A stretch of 33,066 nucleotides of DNA, taken from positions 5,000 through 38,065 of the forward strand of contig QBLU01000034.1 of assembly GCA_003241875.1 (NCBI GenBank), read 5' to 3'. Shown here piece after piece: positions 14,797 to 24,596 of this stretch. A program made the translations under genes and the position numbers. Under the pieces are notes generated by a model. The model was not told the DNA's origin. It was given only the letters and a program-made list of their open reading frames with translations, and searched no databases. Numbering within the stretch: position 1 is the first letter of the stretch; each line of letters begins with the position of its first letter. This DNA comes from Alphaproteobacteria bacterium. Lineage in GTDB: Bacteria > Pseudomonadota > Alphaproteobacteria > Sphingomonadales > Sphingomonadaceae.

Positions 14797-15570
14797 ATGA
14801 CATCGATCAAGCACCATCTGGTGCGCTTCCTGGCGCTCGGCATCACCGCCGGCGCCATTGCGACCGGCGCCAGCGCGTCGACCAATCTCGTCACCAACGG
14901 CGGCTTCGAAACCTGGGGCCTGAGCGGTTCCGACGAGTTTTCGACCAACTACGCCCCCGGCAACGGCCAGCTGCAGGGCTGGACGACACGCGGCCTCGCC
15001 TTTGTGTTCGTCCCCGGTGACCATACCGCCGTCGGCCGCTATGGCGGTTTCGAGCTTTACGGCCCGGCCAATGGCTACAACAACGGCCTGACGACCAGTG
15101 CCCAGGGCGGCAACTATATCGCGTCGGACGCCGACCGCGGCTATGGCGCGCCGATCACCCAGCTGATCAGCGGGCTGGAAGTCGGCAAGACCTACAATGT
15201 CTCGTTCGAGTGGGCGGCCGGCCAGCAGCTCAACTACAACGGCGCGACGTTTGAATCCTGGCAGGTCAGCCTGCTCGATTCGAACAATATCGTCACCACC
15301 GACTATCGCACCGCCACGGTGACCAACCCCCAGGGTGGGTTCCAGGCTTGGCGCAGCGAAACCTTCAGCTTCGTCGCCACCGAGACGGCGCAGACGCTGC
15401 GCTTCTGGGCCGATGGTGGCCCGGGCGGCGTGCCGCCGTTTGCGCTGCTCGACGGTGTGTCGCTGACCGCGGCCGCCGTGCCCGAGCCGTCGACCTGGGC
15501 CATGCTGGTTGCGGGTTTCGGGCTTGTCGGCGCCGCTGCGCGCCGGCGCGTGCGTGCCATCGCTGCCTGA
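14797..15570 (+). CDS. PEPxxWA-CTERM sorting domain protein
   Basis: A 257-residue exported protein. A signal peptide (about residues 1-28, ending GASAS) precedes a beta-rich body that opens LVTNGGFETW, the pattern of DUF642/choice-of-anchor-type domains, and ends with QTLRFWADGG. The C-terminus carries the sorting signal VPEPSTWAMLVAGFGLVG followed by an arginine cluster. In this system an exosortase removes the C-terminal anchor and releases the protein to the cell surface or matrix; no exosortase gene is in the window. The ATG at 14797 begins the signal peptide. Expression is probably sigma-54 dependent, and a hairpin terminator follows at 15581. Confidence 0.9.
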   Translation: MTSIKHHLVRFLALGITAGAIATGASASTNLVTNGGFETWGLSGSDEFSTNYAPGNGQLQGWTTRGLAFVFVPGDHTAVGRYGGFELYGPANGYNNGLTTSAQGGNYIASDADRGYGAPITQLISGLEVGKTYNVSFEWAAGQQLNYNGATFESWQVSLLDSNNIVTTDYRTATVTNPQGGFQAWRSETFSFVATETAQTLRFWADGGPGGVPPFALLDGVSLTAAAVPEPSTWAMLVAGFGLVGAAARRRVRAIAA

Positions 15571-15580
15571 TGCGACAATG

Positions 15581-15608
15581 GGGTGGCCGGGGGTATCTCC
15601 GGCCACCC
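15581..15608 (+). terminator. Terminator of the first PEPxxWA-CTERM gene
   Basis: GGGTGGCCGG (15581-15590) and CCGGCCACCC (15599-15608) form a perfect 10-bp stem with an eight-base loop, followed by GTTTCGG. It begins 11 bases after the stop codon. It also argues that the next gene starts at 15634 rather than at the in-frame ATG at 15583 inside the hairpin. Confidence 0.72.
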
Positions 15609-15633
15609 GTTTCGGCCAAGGTTTCGCCCGCTG

Positions 15634-16461
15634 ATGTCCCTTTCCGGCCTTGCCATCGATGTTGCCCGGCTGTGCGTCTGGCTGGTCGTGCTGACGGCGG
15701 TGTTCGTGCCGCTGGAACGGCTGTTCGCCCGCGTGCCGTCGCCAGTGTGGCGGCGGGAGATCGGCATCGATCTAGGCTATTATTTCCTCAACAGCCTGGT
15801 GCCGGCGGCGTTGATCGCGCTGCCGCTGGCGCTGTTCGCGACGCTGGTGCAGCGGGTGCTGCCGGCGGGATTCCATGCCGCCGTCCATGCCCTGCCGCTG
15901 TGGCTGTCGATCCCGGCGGGGCTGGTCGTCGCCGATATCGGGTCATATTGGGGCCATCGCCTGATGCATGCGTCGCCGCTGCTGTGGCGGTTCCATGCTG
16001 TGCATCACAGCGCGGAACACATGGATTTCCTCGTCAATACAAGGGCCCATCCGGTCGACCTGGTGGTCACGCGACTGTCGGGGCTGGTGCCGCTCTATGT
16101 GCTCGGGCTGGGTGCGGCGGGGGCGGCGGGCAGCCTGTTGCCGGTGGTGATCACGCTGATCGGGACGTTTGCCGGCTTTTTCATCCACGCCAATTTGCGC
16201 TGGCGGCTGGGTCCGGTCGAGGCGCTGGTGGCGACGCCGGCGTTCCACCATTGGCATCACAGCCGCACCGACCATATCGATCGCAACTTTGCCGCGACCT
16301 TTCCGTGGCTCGACCGGCTGTTCGGCACCCATTACCTCCCCGATCACTTCCCCGATGCCTATGGCACCGTCGATGCCCAGCCGCCGACGCTGGCGGGGCA
16401 ATTGCTGGCGCCGGTGGTGGCGAGGCCGCCTATTTCAGCAGGGTCTGCGTCCAGAAGGTGA
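15634..16461 (+). CDS. Sterol desaturase / fatty acid hydroxylase family protein
   Basis: A 275-residue integral membrane protein with about four or five hydrophobic segments. The diiron-binding histidine clusters of the superfamily are present: GHRLMH, FHAVHHS and FHHWHHSRTDH. Members insert oxygen or double bonds into lipids; in bacteria targets include carotenoids, hopanoids and fatty acids, and the present target is unknown. The start at 15634 lies just past the preceding terminator and has AAGG upstream at a loose distance. The 3' end overlaps the convergent S9 peptidase gene by 32 bases, so its last residues are encoded opposite that gene's end. Confidence 0.85.
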   Translation: MSLSGLAIDVARLCVWLVVLTAVFVPLERLFARVPSPVWRREIGIDLGYYFLNSLVPAALIALPLALFATLVQRVLPAGFHAAVHALPLWLSIPAGLVVADIGSYWGHRLMHASPLLWRFHAVHHSAEHMDFLVNTRAHPVDLVVTRLSGLVPLYVLGLGAAGAAGSLLPVVITLIGTFAGFFIHANLRWRLGPVEALVATPAFHHWHHSRTDHIDRNFAATFPWLDRLFGTHYLPDHFPDAYGTVDAQPPTLAGQLLAPVVARPPISAGSASRR

Positions 16462-18340
16462 TGTTTGCCAGGAAGTTATAGTCCTGGTTTTCCTTCTTTC
16501 GATAGCCGTGGCCCTCGTTGGCGGCGAGGATGTGCCACGCCTGGCCGCCATTGCCGCGCACCGCGTCGACCATCTGGCTGGCCTCCGACGCCGGCACGCG
16601 GGGGTCGTTGCCGCCGGTGACGACAAGCAGTGGCATTTTCAGTTCCTTCGACCGCGTTATCGGCGAGATTTCGAGCAGCTTGCGGCGCTGCGCGGGCACG
16701 CGTTCGTCGCCATATTCGACCCGGCGCAGGTCGCGGCGATAGCCCTGGGTGTTCTCGAGGAAGGTGACGAAGTTCGAGATGGCGACGGTGCATTGCGCCG
16801 CCTGCAGCCGGTCGCCGTAGCGAATGGCGCTGGCATAGCACATGTAACCGCCATAGCTGCCGCCGGCGACGGCGATGCGGGCGGGGTCGATATCGGCGCG
16901 GGCGGCGAGGGTATCGAGCAGCGCCCCGACGTCCTTGACCGAATCCTCGCGCCTGGAGGGGCCATTGTCGAGCGCCACGAAGCGCTTGCCATAGCCGGTG
17001 GAGCCGCGAACATTGGGCGTGAACACCGCGATGCCGAGCTCGTTGATGAGGTAATTGTCGCGGCCGGCATAGTCGGGGCGCGACTGGCCCTCGGGGCCGC
17101 CGTGGATATCGATGATCAGCGGGCGCTTGCCGGGGAATTTCGCCGGGTCGGGGGTGGTCAGGAACCCCGAAACCGGCAGGCCGTCGAAGGATTTGACCGT
17201 CACCAGTTCGGGCAGGCGGTTCTGCGCGGCGTCGAGTCCGCCGGTTTCGGACCGTGTCCAGCGCGTCGCGACCAGCGTCTTGGGGTCGAGGCTCCAGGCG
17301 TCGGGGGGTGATATGGCGCTGGTCATGGTGAAGCCGATGGCGCCCCAGGGGGCGATCTCGATGCCGCCGAGCACGCCCGGCGGCAGCTTGGGCTCCCCGA
17401 TGACGGCGCCGGTCCTGGGGTCGACGAGGCGCAGGCGGGCAGCGCCGGCGACATTGTCGACCGTGGCGATGAAGCTGCCGTCGTCGGCGATGTCGAATTC
17501 GTCGACGTCCCATTGGGCAGGACCGTTGACCAGCGCCCGGAAACCGTCGCGGGCGTTGATCGTGCCGAGCCGCTGGACGTCGCTGCCGACGTCGGAGGTG
17601 ACGTAGATGGTGCCGTCGGGGCCGTATTTGGCGCCGGAATAGGCGGCATTGGGGCCAGGGCGGTTGAGCCGGCTGAGCACGCCGGTGCCGAGGTCGATCT
17701 CGAACAGGTCGGATCGTTCGACGGAAACATAGCGGCTGACCAGCGCCGTCTTGCCCGATGGCGCGAAATCGCTGAACGACCAGCCGCCGCCCTGCAGCGC
17801 GGCGAGCTTGCGATCGCTGCCCGGCGTGGCCGGATCGATCAGGTAAAGGTCGCTGTCGACCCCGTTGCGGCGGTTGGAGGCATAGCCGACGAGCCGGGAA
17901 TCGCGCGACCAGACGGCGCCGGTATTGCGGCTCTTGCCATCGGTCAGCAGGGTCAGCCGGCCTTTCGACAGGGTGTAAAGCTGGTAGAATTCGTTGCCGC
18001 CAATGTCCTTGCCCACCAGCAGCGTCCTGCCATCGGGCGACAGCGTGCCGCCGGGCACCGGTTCGGCCTCGAAACTGATCTGGGTGCGGGCGGCACCGGG
18101 GGCAGCGACGGTGTGAAGTTGCTGGGCATTGCCGAAGCGGGTGCCGATCAGCATGCCCTTGCCGACCGGATCCCAGCCCTGGAACGACGCGCTGCGGTTC
18201 TCCAGATAGGGCCGCACGGCATCCGCGAGGGCCAGCGGGATCGCCGGCACGCCGTCGGCGGTGATGGCAGCGGGTATGGGGACCGTCTGGGCCAGCGCCG
18301 GGGCAGCAAACAGGGTGGCGGCGAGCAGGATCTGGCGCAT
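16430..18340 (-). CDS. S9 family (prolyl oligopeptidase-type) serine peptidase
   Basis: A 636-residue exported peptidase. A signal peptide (residues 1-18, ending ALAQ) is followed by a beta-propeller-like region with WD-type repeats such as LSPDGRTLLVG and WSRDSRLVGYASN (about 60-370). The C-terminal alpha/beta-hydrolase domain contains the nucleophile Ser495 in GGSYGGY, Asp579 in GGNDPRVP and His611 in EGHGYRK, the full catalytic triad. It should cleave short peptides in the periplasm, probably an oligopeptidase of the dipeptidyl/acylaminoacyl type. The start at 18340 has GGAG five to six bases upstream. Transcribed alone; DUF1428 lies 84 bases upstream on the same strand. Confidence 0.9.
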   Translation of the reverse strand: MRQILLAATLFAAPALAQTVPIPAAITADGVPAIPLALADAVRPYLENRSASFQGWDPVGKGMLIGTRFGNAQQLHTVAAPGAARTQISFEAEPVPGGTLSPDGRTLLVGKDIGGNEFYQLYTLSKGRLTLLTDGKSRNTGAVWSRDSRLVGYASNRRNGVDSDLYLIDPATPGSDRKLAALQGGGWSFSDFAPSGKTALVSRYVSVERSDLFEIDLGTGVLSRLNRPGPNAAYSGAKYGPDGTIYVTSDVGSDVQRLGTINARDGFRALVNGPAQWDVDEFDIADDGSFIATVDNVAGAARLRLVDPRTGAVIGEPKLPPGVLGGIEIAPWGAIGFTMTSAISPPDAWSLDPKTLVATRWTRSETGGLDAAQNRLPELVTVKSFDGLPVSGFLTTPDPAKFPGKRPLIIDIHGGPEGQSRPDYAGRDNYLINELGIAVFTPNVRGSTGYGKRFVALDNGPSRREDSVKDVGALLDTLAARADIDPARIAVAGGSYGGYMCYASAIRYGDRLQAAQCTVAISNFVTFLENTQGYRRDLRRVEYGDERVPAQRRKLLEISPITRSKELKMPLLVVTGGNDPRVPASEASQMVDAVRGNGGQAWHILAANEGHGYRKKENQDYNFLANITFWTQTLLK

Positions 18341-18423
18341 CGAGGCTCCGGTGACAGGCAGGCGCGCAGCATAGGCGCAGCGCCGCTGGCCCGGCAAGGC
18401 GGGCGCCGCCCTGTCGCCGGGGA

Positions 18424-18780
18424 TCAGTCGGCGGCGGTGTCGACGATGGTGGCAAAGCCGCCGAACACCATGCGCTTGCCGTCGAAGGGCATCGCCATGT
18501 CTTTCATGGGGTTGTCAGCCATCATTCGGGCGTTGCCGGCGTCGCGAATTTCGCGCGATGGCCAGACGATCCACGAGAATACCACGGTTTCGTCGGCTTC
18601 GGCGGCGACGGCGCGGCGGAAATCGGTGACCTTGCCGTCGGGAATGTCGTCGCCCCAGCATTCGACGACGGCGAGGGCGCCGAGATCGCGGAAGATTTGG
18701 GCGGCGGCCGTGGCCACTTCGACATAGGCGGCGCGCTGGTCGTGGCGCACGGGCACGAGGAAACCATCGACATAGCTCAT
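18424..18780 (-). CDS. DUF1428 family protein (YbaA-like)
   Basis: A 118-residue protein of the DUF1428 family, of normal length, beginning MSYVDGFLVPV and containing ECWGDDIPDGKVTDFRRAV, VVFSWIVWPSR and the closing MPFDGKRMVFGGF. The fold is a ferredoxin-like alpha/beta-barrel dimer; biochemical function is unknown. No signal peptide is present. The ATG at 18780 has AAAAGGG about nine bases upstream; an in-frame start at 18870 would add an unrelated extension. Divergent from the pabB-pabC fusion across 140 bases. Confidence 0.9.
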   Translation of the reverse strand: MSYVDGFLVPVRHDQRAAYVEVATAAAQIFRDLGALAVVECWGDDIPDGKVTDFRRAVAAEADETVVFSWIVWPSREIRDAGNARMMADNPMKDMAMPFDGKRMVFGGFATIVDTAAD

Positions 18781-18920
18781 GGTCGGGACCCTTTTGCTGG
18801 CGTTCCGGCCATCAACGCCGCAGCCTTGCCGGGTGTTCCGGGCGCTGTCGGGTCGACTGCGGCGAGGCAACGCAAGCCGCCCCGGTGGCGGCGGCGCGGC
18901 ACTTGGCCTAGGAAACCCGC

Positions 18921-20633
18921 GTGTTCGACCCCGCGCGCCCCTTTGTGCTGCTCGACGATGTTGCGGCGGGGACGGCGCGGCTGTTCACCGGCATGCTGGA
19001 AACCGTGGTGGCGGAGGGGCCCGAGGCGGTGAGGCCGGGGCTCGATCGGCTGCGCGCGCCGGGGCCCTGGGCGGGTTTCATCGGGTTCGAGGCGGGCTAT
19101 GCGCTGGAACCGCGGCTGGTGCCGCGGGCGCCGCCGGCGGGCGAGCCGCTGCTGTGGTTCGGGCGCTTTGCCGAGGATCGCGCCGTGGCGGTCGAAACGC
19201 TGCTGGGGGACGCGCCGGCGACGGTCGGCGCGGTGGTGCCGGGGGTGGCGCGCGGCGAATATGATGCGCAACTGGCGCGAATTCTGGCGCTGATCGCGGC
19301 CGGCGATATCTACCAGGCCAATCTGACCTTTGCCGCCACGGTCGCCGTGGGGGGGCATCCGCTGGCGCTCTATGCGCGGCTGCGAGCCGGCAGCCGGGCG
19401 CCCTATGGCGCCCTGGTGTTCACCGGGGCGCTGTGGCTTCTGAGTTTTTCGCCCGAACTGTTCTTTCGCATGGACGGCCGGGCGCTGCTGGCGCGGCCGA
19501 TGAAGGGCACGGCGGCGCGCGGCGCCGATGCGGCGGACGATGCGGCGCGGGCGGCGGCGCTGCAGGCCGACCCCAAGAACCGCGCCGAGAACCTGATGAT
19601 CACCGACCTGTTGCGCAACGACCTGTCGCGGGTGGGCGGCGACGTGCGGGTGCCGGCGCTGTTTGCCGTCGAAACCTATCCGACGGTGCTGCAGATGACA
19701 TCGACGGTGACGGCGACGGCGCATGACGGCGTGACGGCAGCGGATGTTCTGGAACGGCTGTTTCCGTGCGGCTCGGTCACCGGCGCGCCGAAAATCCGCG
19801 CGATGGAGGTGATTGCCGAGGTCGAGGCCGGCCCGCGGGGCGCCTATACCGGCAGCATCGGGGTGATTTCGGCGAGCGGCGATGCGGTGTTCAACGTCGC
19901 GATCCGCACGCTGGTGATGGCGCCGGGGGCGGCGACGGCGCGACTGGGGCTGGGCAGCGGCATCGTCGCCGACAGCGATGCGGCCGATGAATGGGCGGAA
20001 TGCCTTGCAAAATCAGCGTTTCTGGCGCGGCGGGGAGCCCCGGATCTTATCGAAACCATGCGCTGCGAAGACGGCAACCTGCCCGACATTGAGGCGCATC
20101 TGGCGCGAATGGCGGCAAGCGCCGTATTTTTCGGCTCGGTCCTGGATGCGGATGCGGCGCGAAATCGCGTGCGGGCGGCGGTTTCGGACGGGATTTCGGG
20201 GCGGATTCGCTTGATTGCCTGCTCAACTGGCGCGATCGCGGTGCAGGTATCGCCGCTGCCGCCGGCGCCCGCTGGTGCGGTCGCGGTGGCACTGGCGCGG
20301 CTGCCGGTCGATCCGGGCGACTGGCGGTTGCGGCACAAGACCGGCGACCGCGGCTTCTACGACGCCGCCCGCCGCGCCGCGGGCACCGGCGAGGTCGCGC
20401 TGGTCCGCGCCGACGGATGGGTGACGGAGGGCAGTTACACCAATATCTTCGTCGAACGCGACGACCTGCTGGTGACGCCGCCGCTGGCGCTCGGCCTGTT
20501 GCCGGGCGTGCTGCGCGGCCGGCTGATCAATCAGGGCCTGGCGGTGGAGGGCATGGTGACCGTCGCCGACCTGGCCGGCGGTTTCTATATCGGCAATGCG
20601 CTGCGCGGGTTGATGGCGGCGCGGCTGGCGTGA
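18921..20633 (+). CDS. pabB: Aminodeoxychorismate synthase component I fused to aminodeoxychorismate lyase
   Basis: A 570-residue two-domain protein for p-aminobenzoate synthesis on the folate route. Residues about 1-375 are PabB: GDIYQANLTF (128-137), PMKGT (193-197, with the Lys of the PIKGT motif), LMITDLLRNDLSR, CGSVTGAPKIRAM and the end GSGIVADSD. Residues about 378-570 are a class IV aminotransferase-fold lyase (PabC): HKTGDRGFYDAARR, in which Lys473 is the PLP lysine candidate, and TEGSYTNIF. The fusion would pass aminodeoxychorismate between sites. The glutamine amidotransferase PabA is not in the window. The start is a GTG at 18921 with AGGAAA eight bases upstream. Confidence 0.92.
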   Translation: MFDPARPFVLLDDVAAGTARLFTGMLETVVAEGPEAVRPGLDRLRAPGPWAGFIGFEAGYALEPRLVPRAPPAGEPLLWFGRFAEDRAVAVETLLGDAPATVGAVVPGVARGEYDAQLARILALIAAGDIYQANLTFAATVAVGGHPLALYARLRAGSRAPYGALVFTGALWLLSFSPELFFRMDGRALLARPMKGTAARGADAADDAARAAALQADPKNRAENLMITDLLRNDLSRVGGDVRVPALFAVETYPTVLQMTSTVTATAHDGVTAADVLERLFPCGSVTGAPKIRAMEVIAEVEAGPRGAYTGSIGVISASGDAVFNVAIRTLVMAPGAATARLGLGSGIVADSDAADEWAECLAKSAFLARRGAPDLIETMRCEDGNLPDIEAHLARMAASAVFFGSVLDADAARNRVRAAVSDGISGRIRLIACSTGAIAVQVSPLPPAPAGAVAVALARLPVDPGDWRLRHKTGDRGFYDAARRAAGTGEVALVRADGWVTEGSYTNIFVERDDLLVTPPLALGLLPGVLRGRLINQGLAVEGMVTVADLAGGFYIGNALRGLMAARLA

Positions 20634-20666
20634 AAAAACGGGGCGACCCGGCTGGGCCGCCCCGTT
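20633..20666 (-). terminator. Intrinsic terminator of the second PEPxxWA-CTERM gene
   Basis: Arms 20637-20645 (AACGGGGCG) and 20658-20666 (CGCCCCGTT) enclose an inner CCC/GGG stem. On the minus strand the hairpin is followed by six T residues (20633-20638), a textbook rho-independent terminator starting 11 bases after the minus-strand stop. It also borders the pabB-pabC stop codon. Confidence 0.85.
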
Positions 20667-20676
20667 GTCAGGCAGT

Positions 20677-21267
20677 TCAGGCGGCGACGGTGATCCGGCG
20701 GCGGCGCATGGCGGCGCCGGTCAGACCGAAGCCGGCGATCAGCATCGCCCAGCTGGCGGGTTCGGGCACGCTGGGCACAGCTGAAGCCATCGAGGTCACG
20801 ATCATCCGATCGCCGCCAGCCGTCGAAAGCGTGAAGTATGACGTCCCGGTCGGAGCGCCGTTGAACTGCCCGAACAGGTTGAAGTCGCCAAACTGGCCGA
20901 AAGAGCAGAAGTCGGCTTTGCCGAACGAGCAGCCGTTGCCCATGGCCTGCCCGATGAGTTCCTGGCTGTAATCGAGCTGCGAGAACGACGCGAAATAATA
21001 GGATGCGAAATCGGTTTGAGCGAAGCTGCCGTTGCCGGTCGTCGCGCCGCTGATCGTCAGGTCGAGCAGCTGCACATTGGCGCTGGGAAAGCTGTTCTGG
21101 TTCTGTGCGCCGCCAAGGTCAGCGGGCGTCGCACTGAAATCGAAATGGCCGATCGCCGAGGCGCCGTTGTTGAACGGCGCACCGCTCCAGGTGACGGTAA
21201 AAACGGCGGCATTGGCGGCCGCAGACAAGGCGAGCGCTGCGCCGAACGCCAAAAGCTTGATTTTCAT
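20677..21267 (-). CDS. PEPxxWA-CTERM protein with FG-rich segment
   Basis: A 196-residue exported protein. The signal peptide (1-21) ends in ANAA. The body is poor in charge and rich in Phe, Ser, Gly and Asn. Residues 113-135 hold four Phe-Gly pairs and two cysteines (Cys113 and Cys121), including CSFGKADF and CSFGQFGDF. The C-terminus is the sorting signal VPEPASWAMLIAGFGLTG followed by four arginines. No known domain was recognised in the body. The ATG at 21267 has GGGGGG six bases upstream. A sigma-54-type element lies at 21330-21345 and an intrinsic terminator follows the stop. Confidence 0.88.
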   Translation of the reverse strand: MKIKLLAFGAALALSAAANAAVFTVTWSGAPFNNGASAIGHFDFSATPADLGGAQNQNSFPSANVQLLDLTISGATTGNGSFAQTDFASYYFASFSQLDYSQELIGQAMGNGCSFGKADFCSFGQFGDFNLFGQFNGAPTGTSYFTLSTAGGDRMIVTSMASAVPSVPEPASWAMLIAGFGLTGAAMRRRRITVAA

Positions 21268-21329
21268 GATTGCCCCCCGGCTGTTTCGGCAACGGGAAAT
21301 CCGCCGCCTAATGACCGAAGCAAAGTTAT

Positions 21330-21345
21330 AACAACTATCGTGCCA
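21330..21345 (-). promoter_or_regulatory. Sigma-54-like -24/-12 promoter, second PEPxxWA-CTERM gene
   Basis: Read on the minus strand this is TGGCACGATAGTTGTT. The -24 half matches TGGCAC perfectly, and the spacing to the -12 half is ten bases, but the -12 dinucleotide is GT rather than GC. Transcription would start near 21318, about 50 bases before the ATG. Upstream lie two inverted copies of CGTGAAATWCG (21367-21377 and 21429-21439) and an ATACGG/CCGTAT dyad (21373-21397), possible activator sites. Confidence 0.5.
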
Positions 21346-21473
21346 AAACCCAAGCCACTGATATTGCGTGAAATACGGTATCGTCTGGTGGCCGTATGGC
21401 AGTCTGTTCCACACTTCGGCCCGCGCAACGAATTTCACGTCGCCGGTTGCGTCGCTTGCGTCGCCGGGGCTAG

Positions 21474-22703
<1,230 letters not shown>

Positions 22704-22787
22704 GCGGGCGGGCCGGCGCAGGGGTTGTAACGGCGGCGTATTCAGCCATGATGCGCGCCGGTTTCAGCGCTGGTGGCGGAGATGACG

Positions 22788-23657
22788 ATGCGGTTCGGGC
22801 GGTCCATTGCCGTGTTGATTGCCGTGGCGGCGGTGCCGGCGCTGGGCCAGGATGCGTCGGAGCTGCGCTACAAGGCCGAAGCCCGCGCCGCGGCCAGGCC
22901 GGCGCTGGTGGCGCGCTATGGCCCCGACGACCTGCGCAGCGGCGAACTGCGGCTGCCGGCGGGCAAGGGGCCGTTTCCGGTCGCGGTGGTCATCCATGGC
23001 GGCTGCTGGACCGCCAGCTATGACACGTTGGGCGGCATCGCCGGCGTCGCCGATGCGCTGACGAAACGCGGCATCGCGACCTGGAACATCGAATATCGCC
23101 GCATGGGCGACCCCGGCGCCGGCTGGCCCGGCACCTTCGAGGATATCGGCGCCGGCATCGACCATCTCGCGGTGCTGGCGAAATCCCAGCCGATCGACCT
23201 GGCGCGCGTTGCCGTCATCGGCCATTCGGCGGGCGCGCACCTGGCGCTGTGGGGCGCCTCGCGCGGCCGGCTGGGGCCGCGCTTTGCGCCGGTGGTCAAG
23301 CCGGTGGCGGTGGTCGCCATCGATGGCCCCGGCGCGCTGGCGCCGTTCGTCGGCATCGATGCCAAGGTTTGCGGCCAGCCGGTGATCGTGCCGATGATGG
23401 GCGGCCCGCCCGACCAGCAGGCCGAGGCCTATGCCATGGCATCGCCGGCCGACCACCTGCCGCTGGGCATGCGGCAATTGCTGGTGATGGCGGCATTCAA
23501 GCCGTTCATGGCGCCCTATGCCGCGGCGGCGAGGGCGGCCGGCGACAGCGTCGAGGTGATCGAGGGCGGCGAGGACCATTTCGAGGTGGTGACGCCGAGC
23601 ACCGCCGATGGCAGGAAGACCATCGATTTCATCGTCGACCGGGCGTTTGCGCGCTAA
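22788..23657 (+). CDS. Exported alpha/beta hydrolase (BD-FAE-like)
   Basis: A 289-residue secreted hydrolase. A signal peptide (about 1-20, ending ALGQ) precedes an alpha/beta-hydrolase core with the oxyanion motif HGGCW (70-74), the nucleophile elbow GHSAG (Ser147) and a late His264 in GGEDHFEV. This is close to the esterase/kynurenine formamidase-like group; the substrate is probably an ester, but which one is unknown. Three in-frame starts exist. The ATG at 22788 is chosen because GGAG sits six bases upstream, while the ATG at 22782 touches that site. Codirectional with, and 45 bases before, the cytochrome c gene. Confidence 0.85.
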   Translation: MRFGRSIAVLIAVAAVPALGQDASELRYKAEARAAARPALVARYGPDDLRSGELRLPAGKGPFPVAVVIHGGCWTASYDTLGGIAGVADALTKRGIATWNIEYRRMGDPGAGWPGTFEDIGAGIDHLAVLAKSQPIDLARVAVIGHSAGAHLALWGASRGRLGPRFAPVVKPVAVVAIDGPGALAPFVGIDAKVCGQPVIVPMMGGPPDQQAEAYAMASPADHLPLGMRQLLVMAAFKPFMAPYAAAARAAGDSVEVIEGGEDHFEVVTPSTADGRKTIDFIVDRAFAR

Positions 23658-23702
23658 CGGCGTGACCGCACCCGCGCCTGGTGCCGGTTGACCCGGCCAG
23701 CC

Positions 23703-24587
23703 ATGCCCCGCGCCGTCCTTGCCAGCCTGGTTGCCGTGCCGGTCGCGGTGCTCGCCGTCGCCGGCTGGGCGTGGAGGGCGAGCGAGGCGCATCTCACCGG
23801 CTTTGCCGCGCCGCCGCCGTTCGCCGCGGTCGTTGCCGGGGATGGCGCGACCGTTGCCAAGGGCCAGCACCTGGCGATCACCCGCGGCTGCATCGGTTGC
23901 CATGGCGAGCGGTTGCAGGGGGAGGTGTTCGAGGACGATCCGCTGCGCGGGCGCTTCGTTGCCGCCAATCTGGCGAAGCTGGCGCGGCAGCAGTCGCCCG
24001 CGGTGTTCGAACGCGCGCTGCGGCACGGCATCGGCCAGGACGGCCGCGCGCTTTATGCCATGCCGTCGTATAACTTCGTGCATCTGCGCGATGCCGATGT
24101 CGCGGCGCTTTACGCCTATGCGCGCAGCCTGCCGGTCGCCGAGACCCCGCTGCCGGCGCCGCGGGTCGGCCCGGTGATCCGCTGGGCGATCGCCCGCGGC
24201 CAGGACGGCGCGGTGCCGGCGTTCGTGCCCAAGGTGCCGGCGCTGCGCTGGCAGGCCCATGCCGATCCCGCCGTCCGCCGCGGCGAGTATCTGGCGATGA
24301 CGAGCTGCAACGAATGCCATGGCTTTGCCTTGCGCGGTGACGACCCCTTTGCCCCGCCCGGCAGCCCGCCGCCCGTTGGCGGCCCGCCCGACCTCGCCAT
24401 CGTCGCCGGCTATGGCAGGGACGCCTTCGTGCGCCTGATGCGCACCGGCAAGCCGCCCGGCGACCGCGACCTCGGCCTGATGACCCGCGTCGCCCGCGGC
24501 CGCTTTGCCCACTGGACCGATGCGGAGTTGGAGGATCTCTATGCGTTTCTCGTGGCGATGGGGGCGCAAGCAAGGGGGCAGGGCTGA
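23703..24587 (+). CDS. Di-haem cytochrome c
   Basis: A 294-residue cytochrome with two c-type haem sites: CIGCH (63-67) and CNECH (202-206). An N-terminal hydrophobic segment (about residues 5-23) is an uncleaved anchor or signal, so the haem domains face the periplasm. Candidate axial methionines are in YAMPSYNF and LGLMTRVA. The two-domain layout resembles the cytochrome subunits of periplasmic alcohol or gluconate dehydrogenases, but no dehydrogenase subunit is adjacent, so the electron partner is unknown. The ATG at 23703 is preferred over a TTG at 23688; neither has a strong ribosome-binding site. Confidence 0.87.
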   Translation: MPRAVLASLVAVPVAVLAVAGWAWRASEAHLTGFAAPPPFAAVVAGDGATVAKGQHLAITRGCIGCHGERLQGEVFEDDPLRGRFVAANLAKLARQQSPAVFERALRHGIGQDGRALYAMPSYNFVHLRDADVAALYAYARSLPVAETPLPAPRVGPVIRWAIARGQDGAVPAFVPKVPALRWQAHADPAVRRGEYLAMTSCNECHGFALRGDDPFAPPGSPPPVGGPPDLAIVAGYGRDAFVRLMRTGKPPGDRDLGLMTRVARGRFAHWTDAELEDLYAFLVAMGAQARGQG

Positions 24588-24596
24588 AAGGGGTGG

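Noticed and set aside
22764-24569. A 601-codon minus-strand ORF
   Set aside because: Opposite the hydrolase and cytochrome c genes, whose signal peptides and haem motifs are intact.
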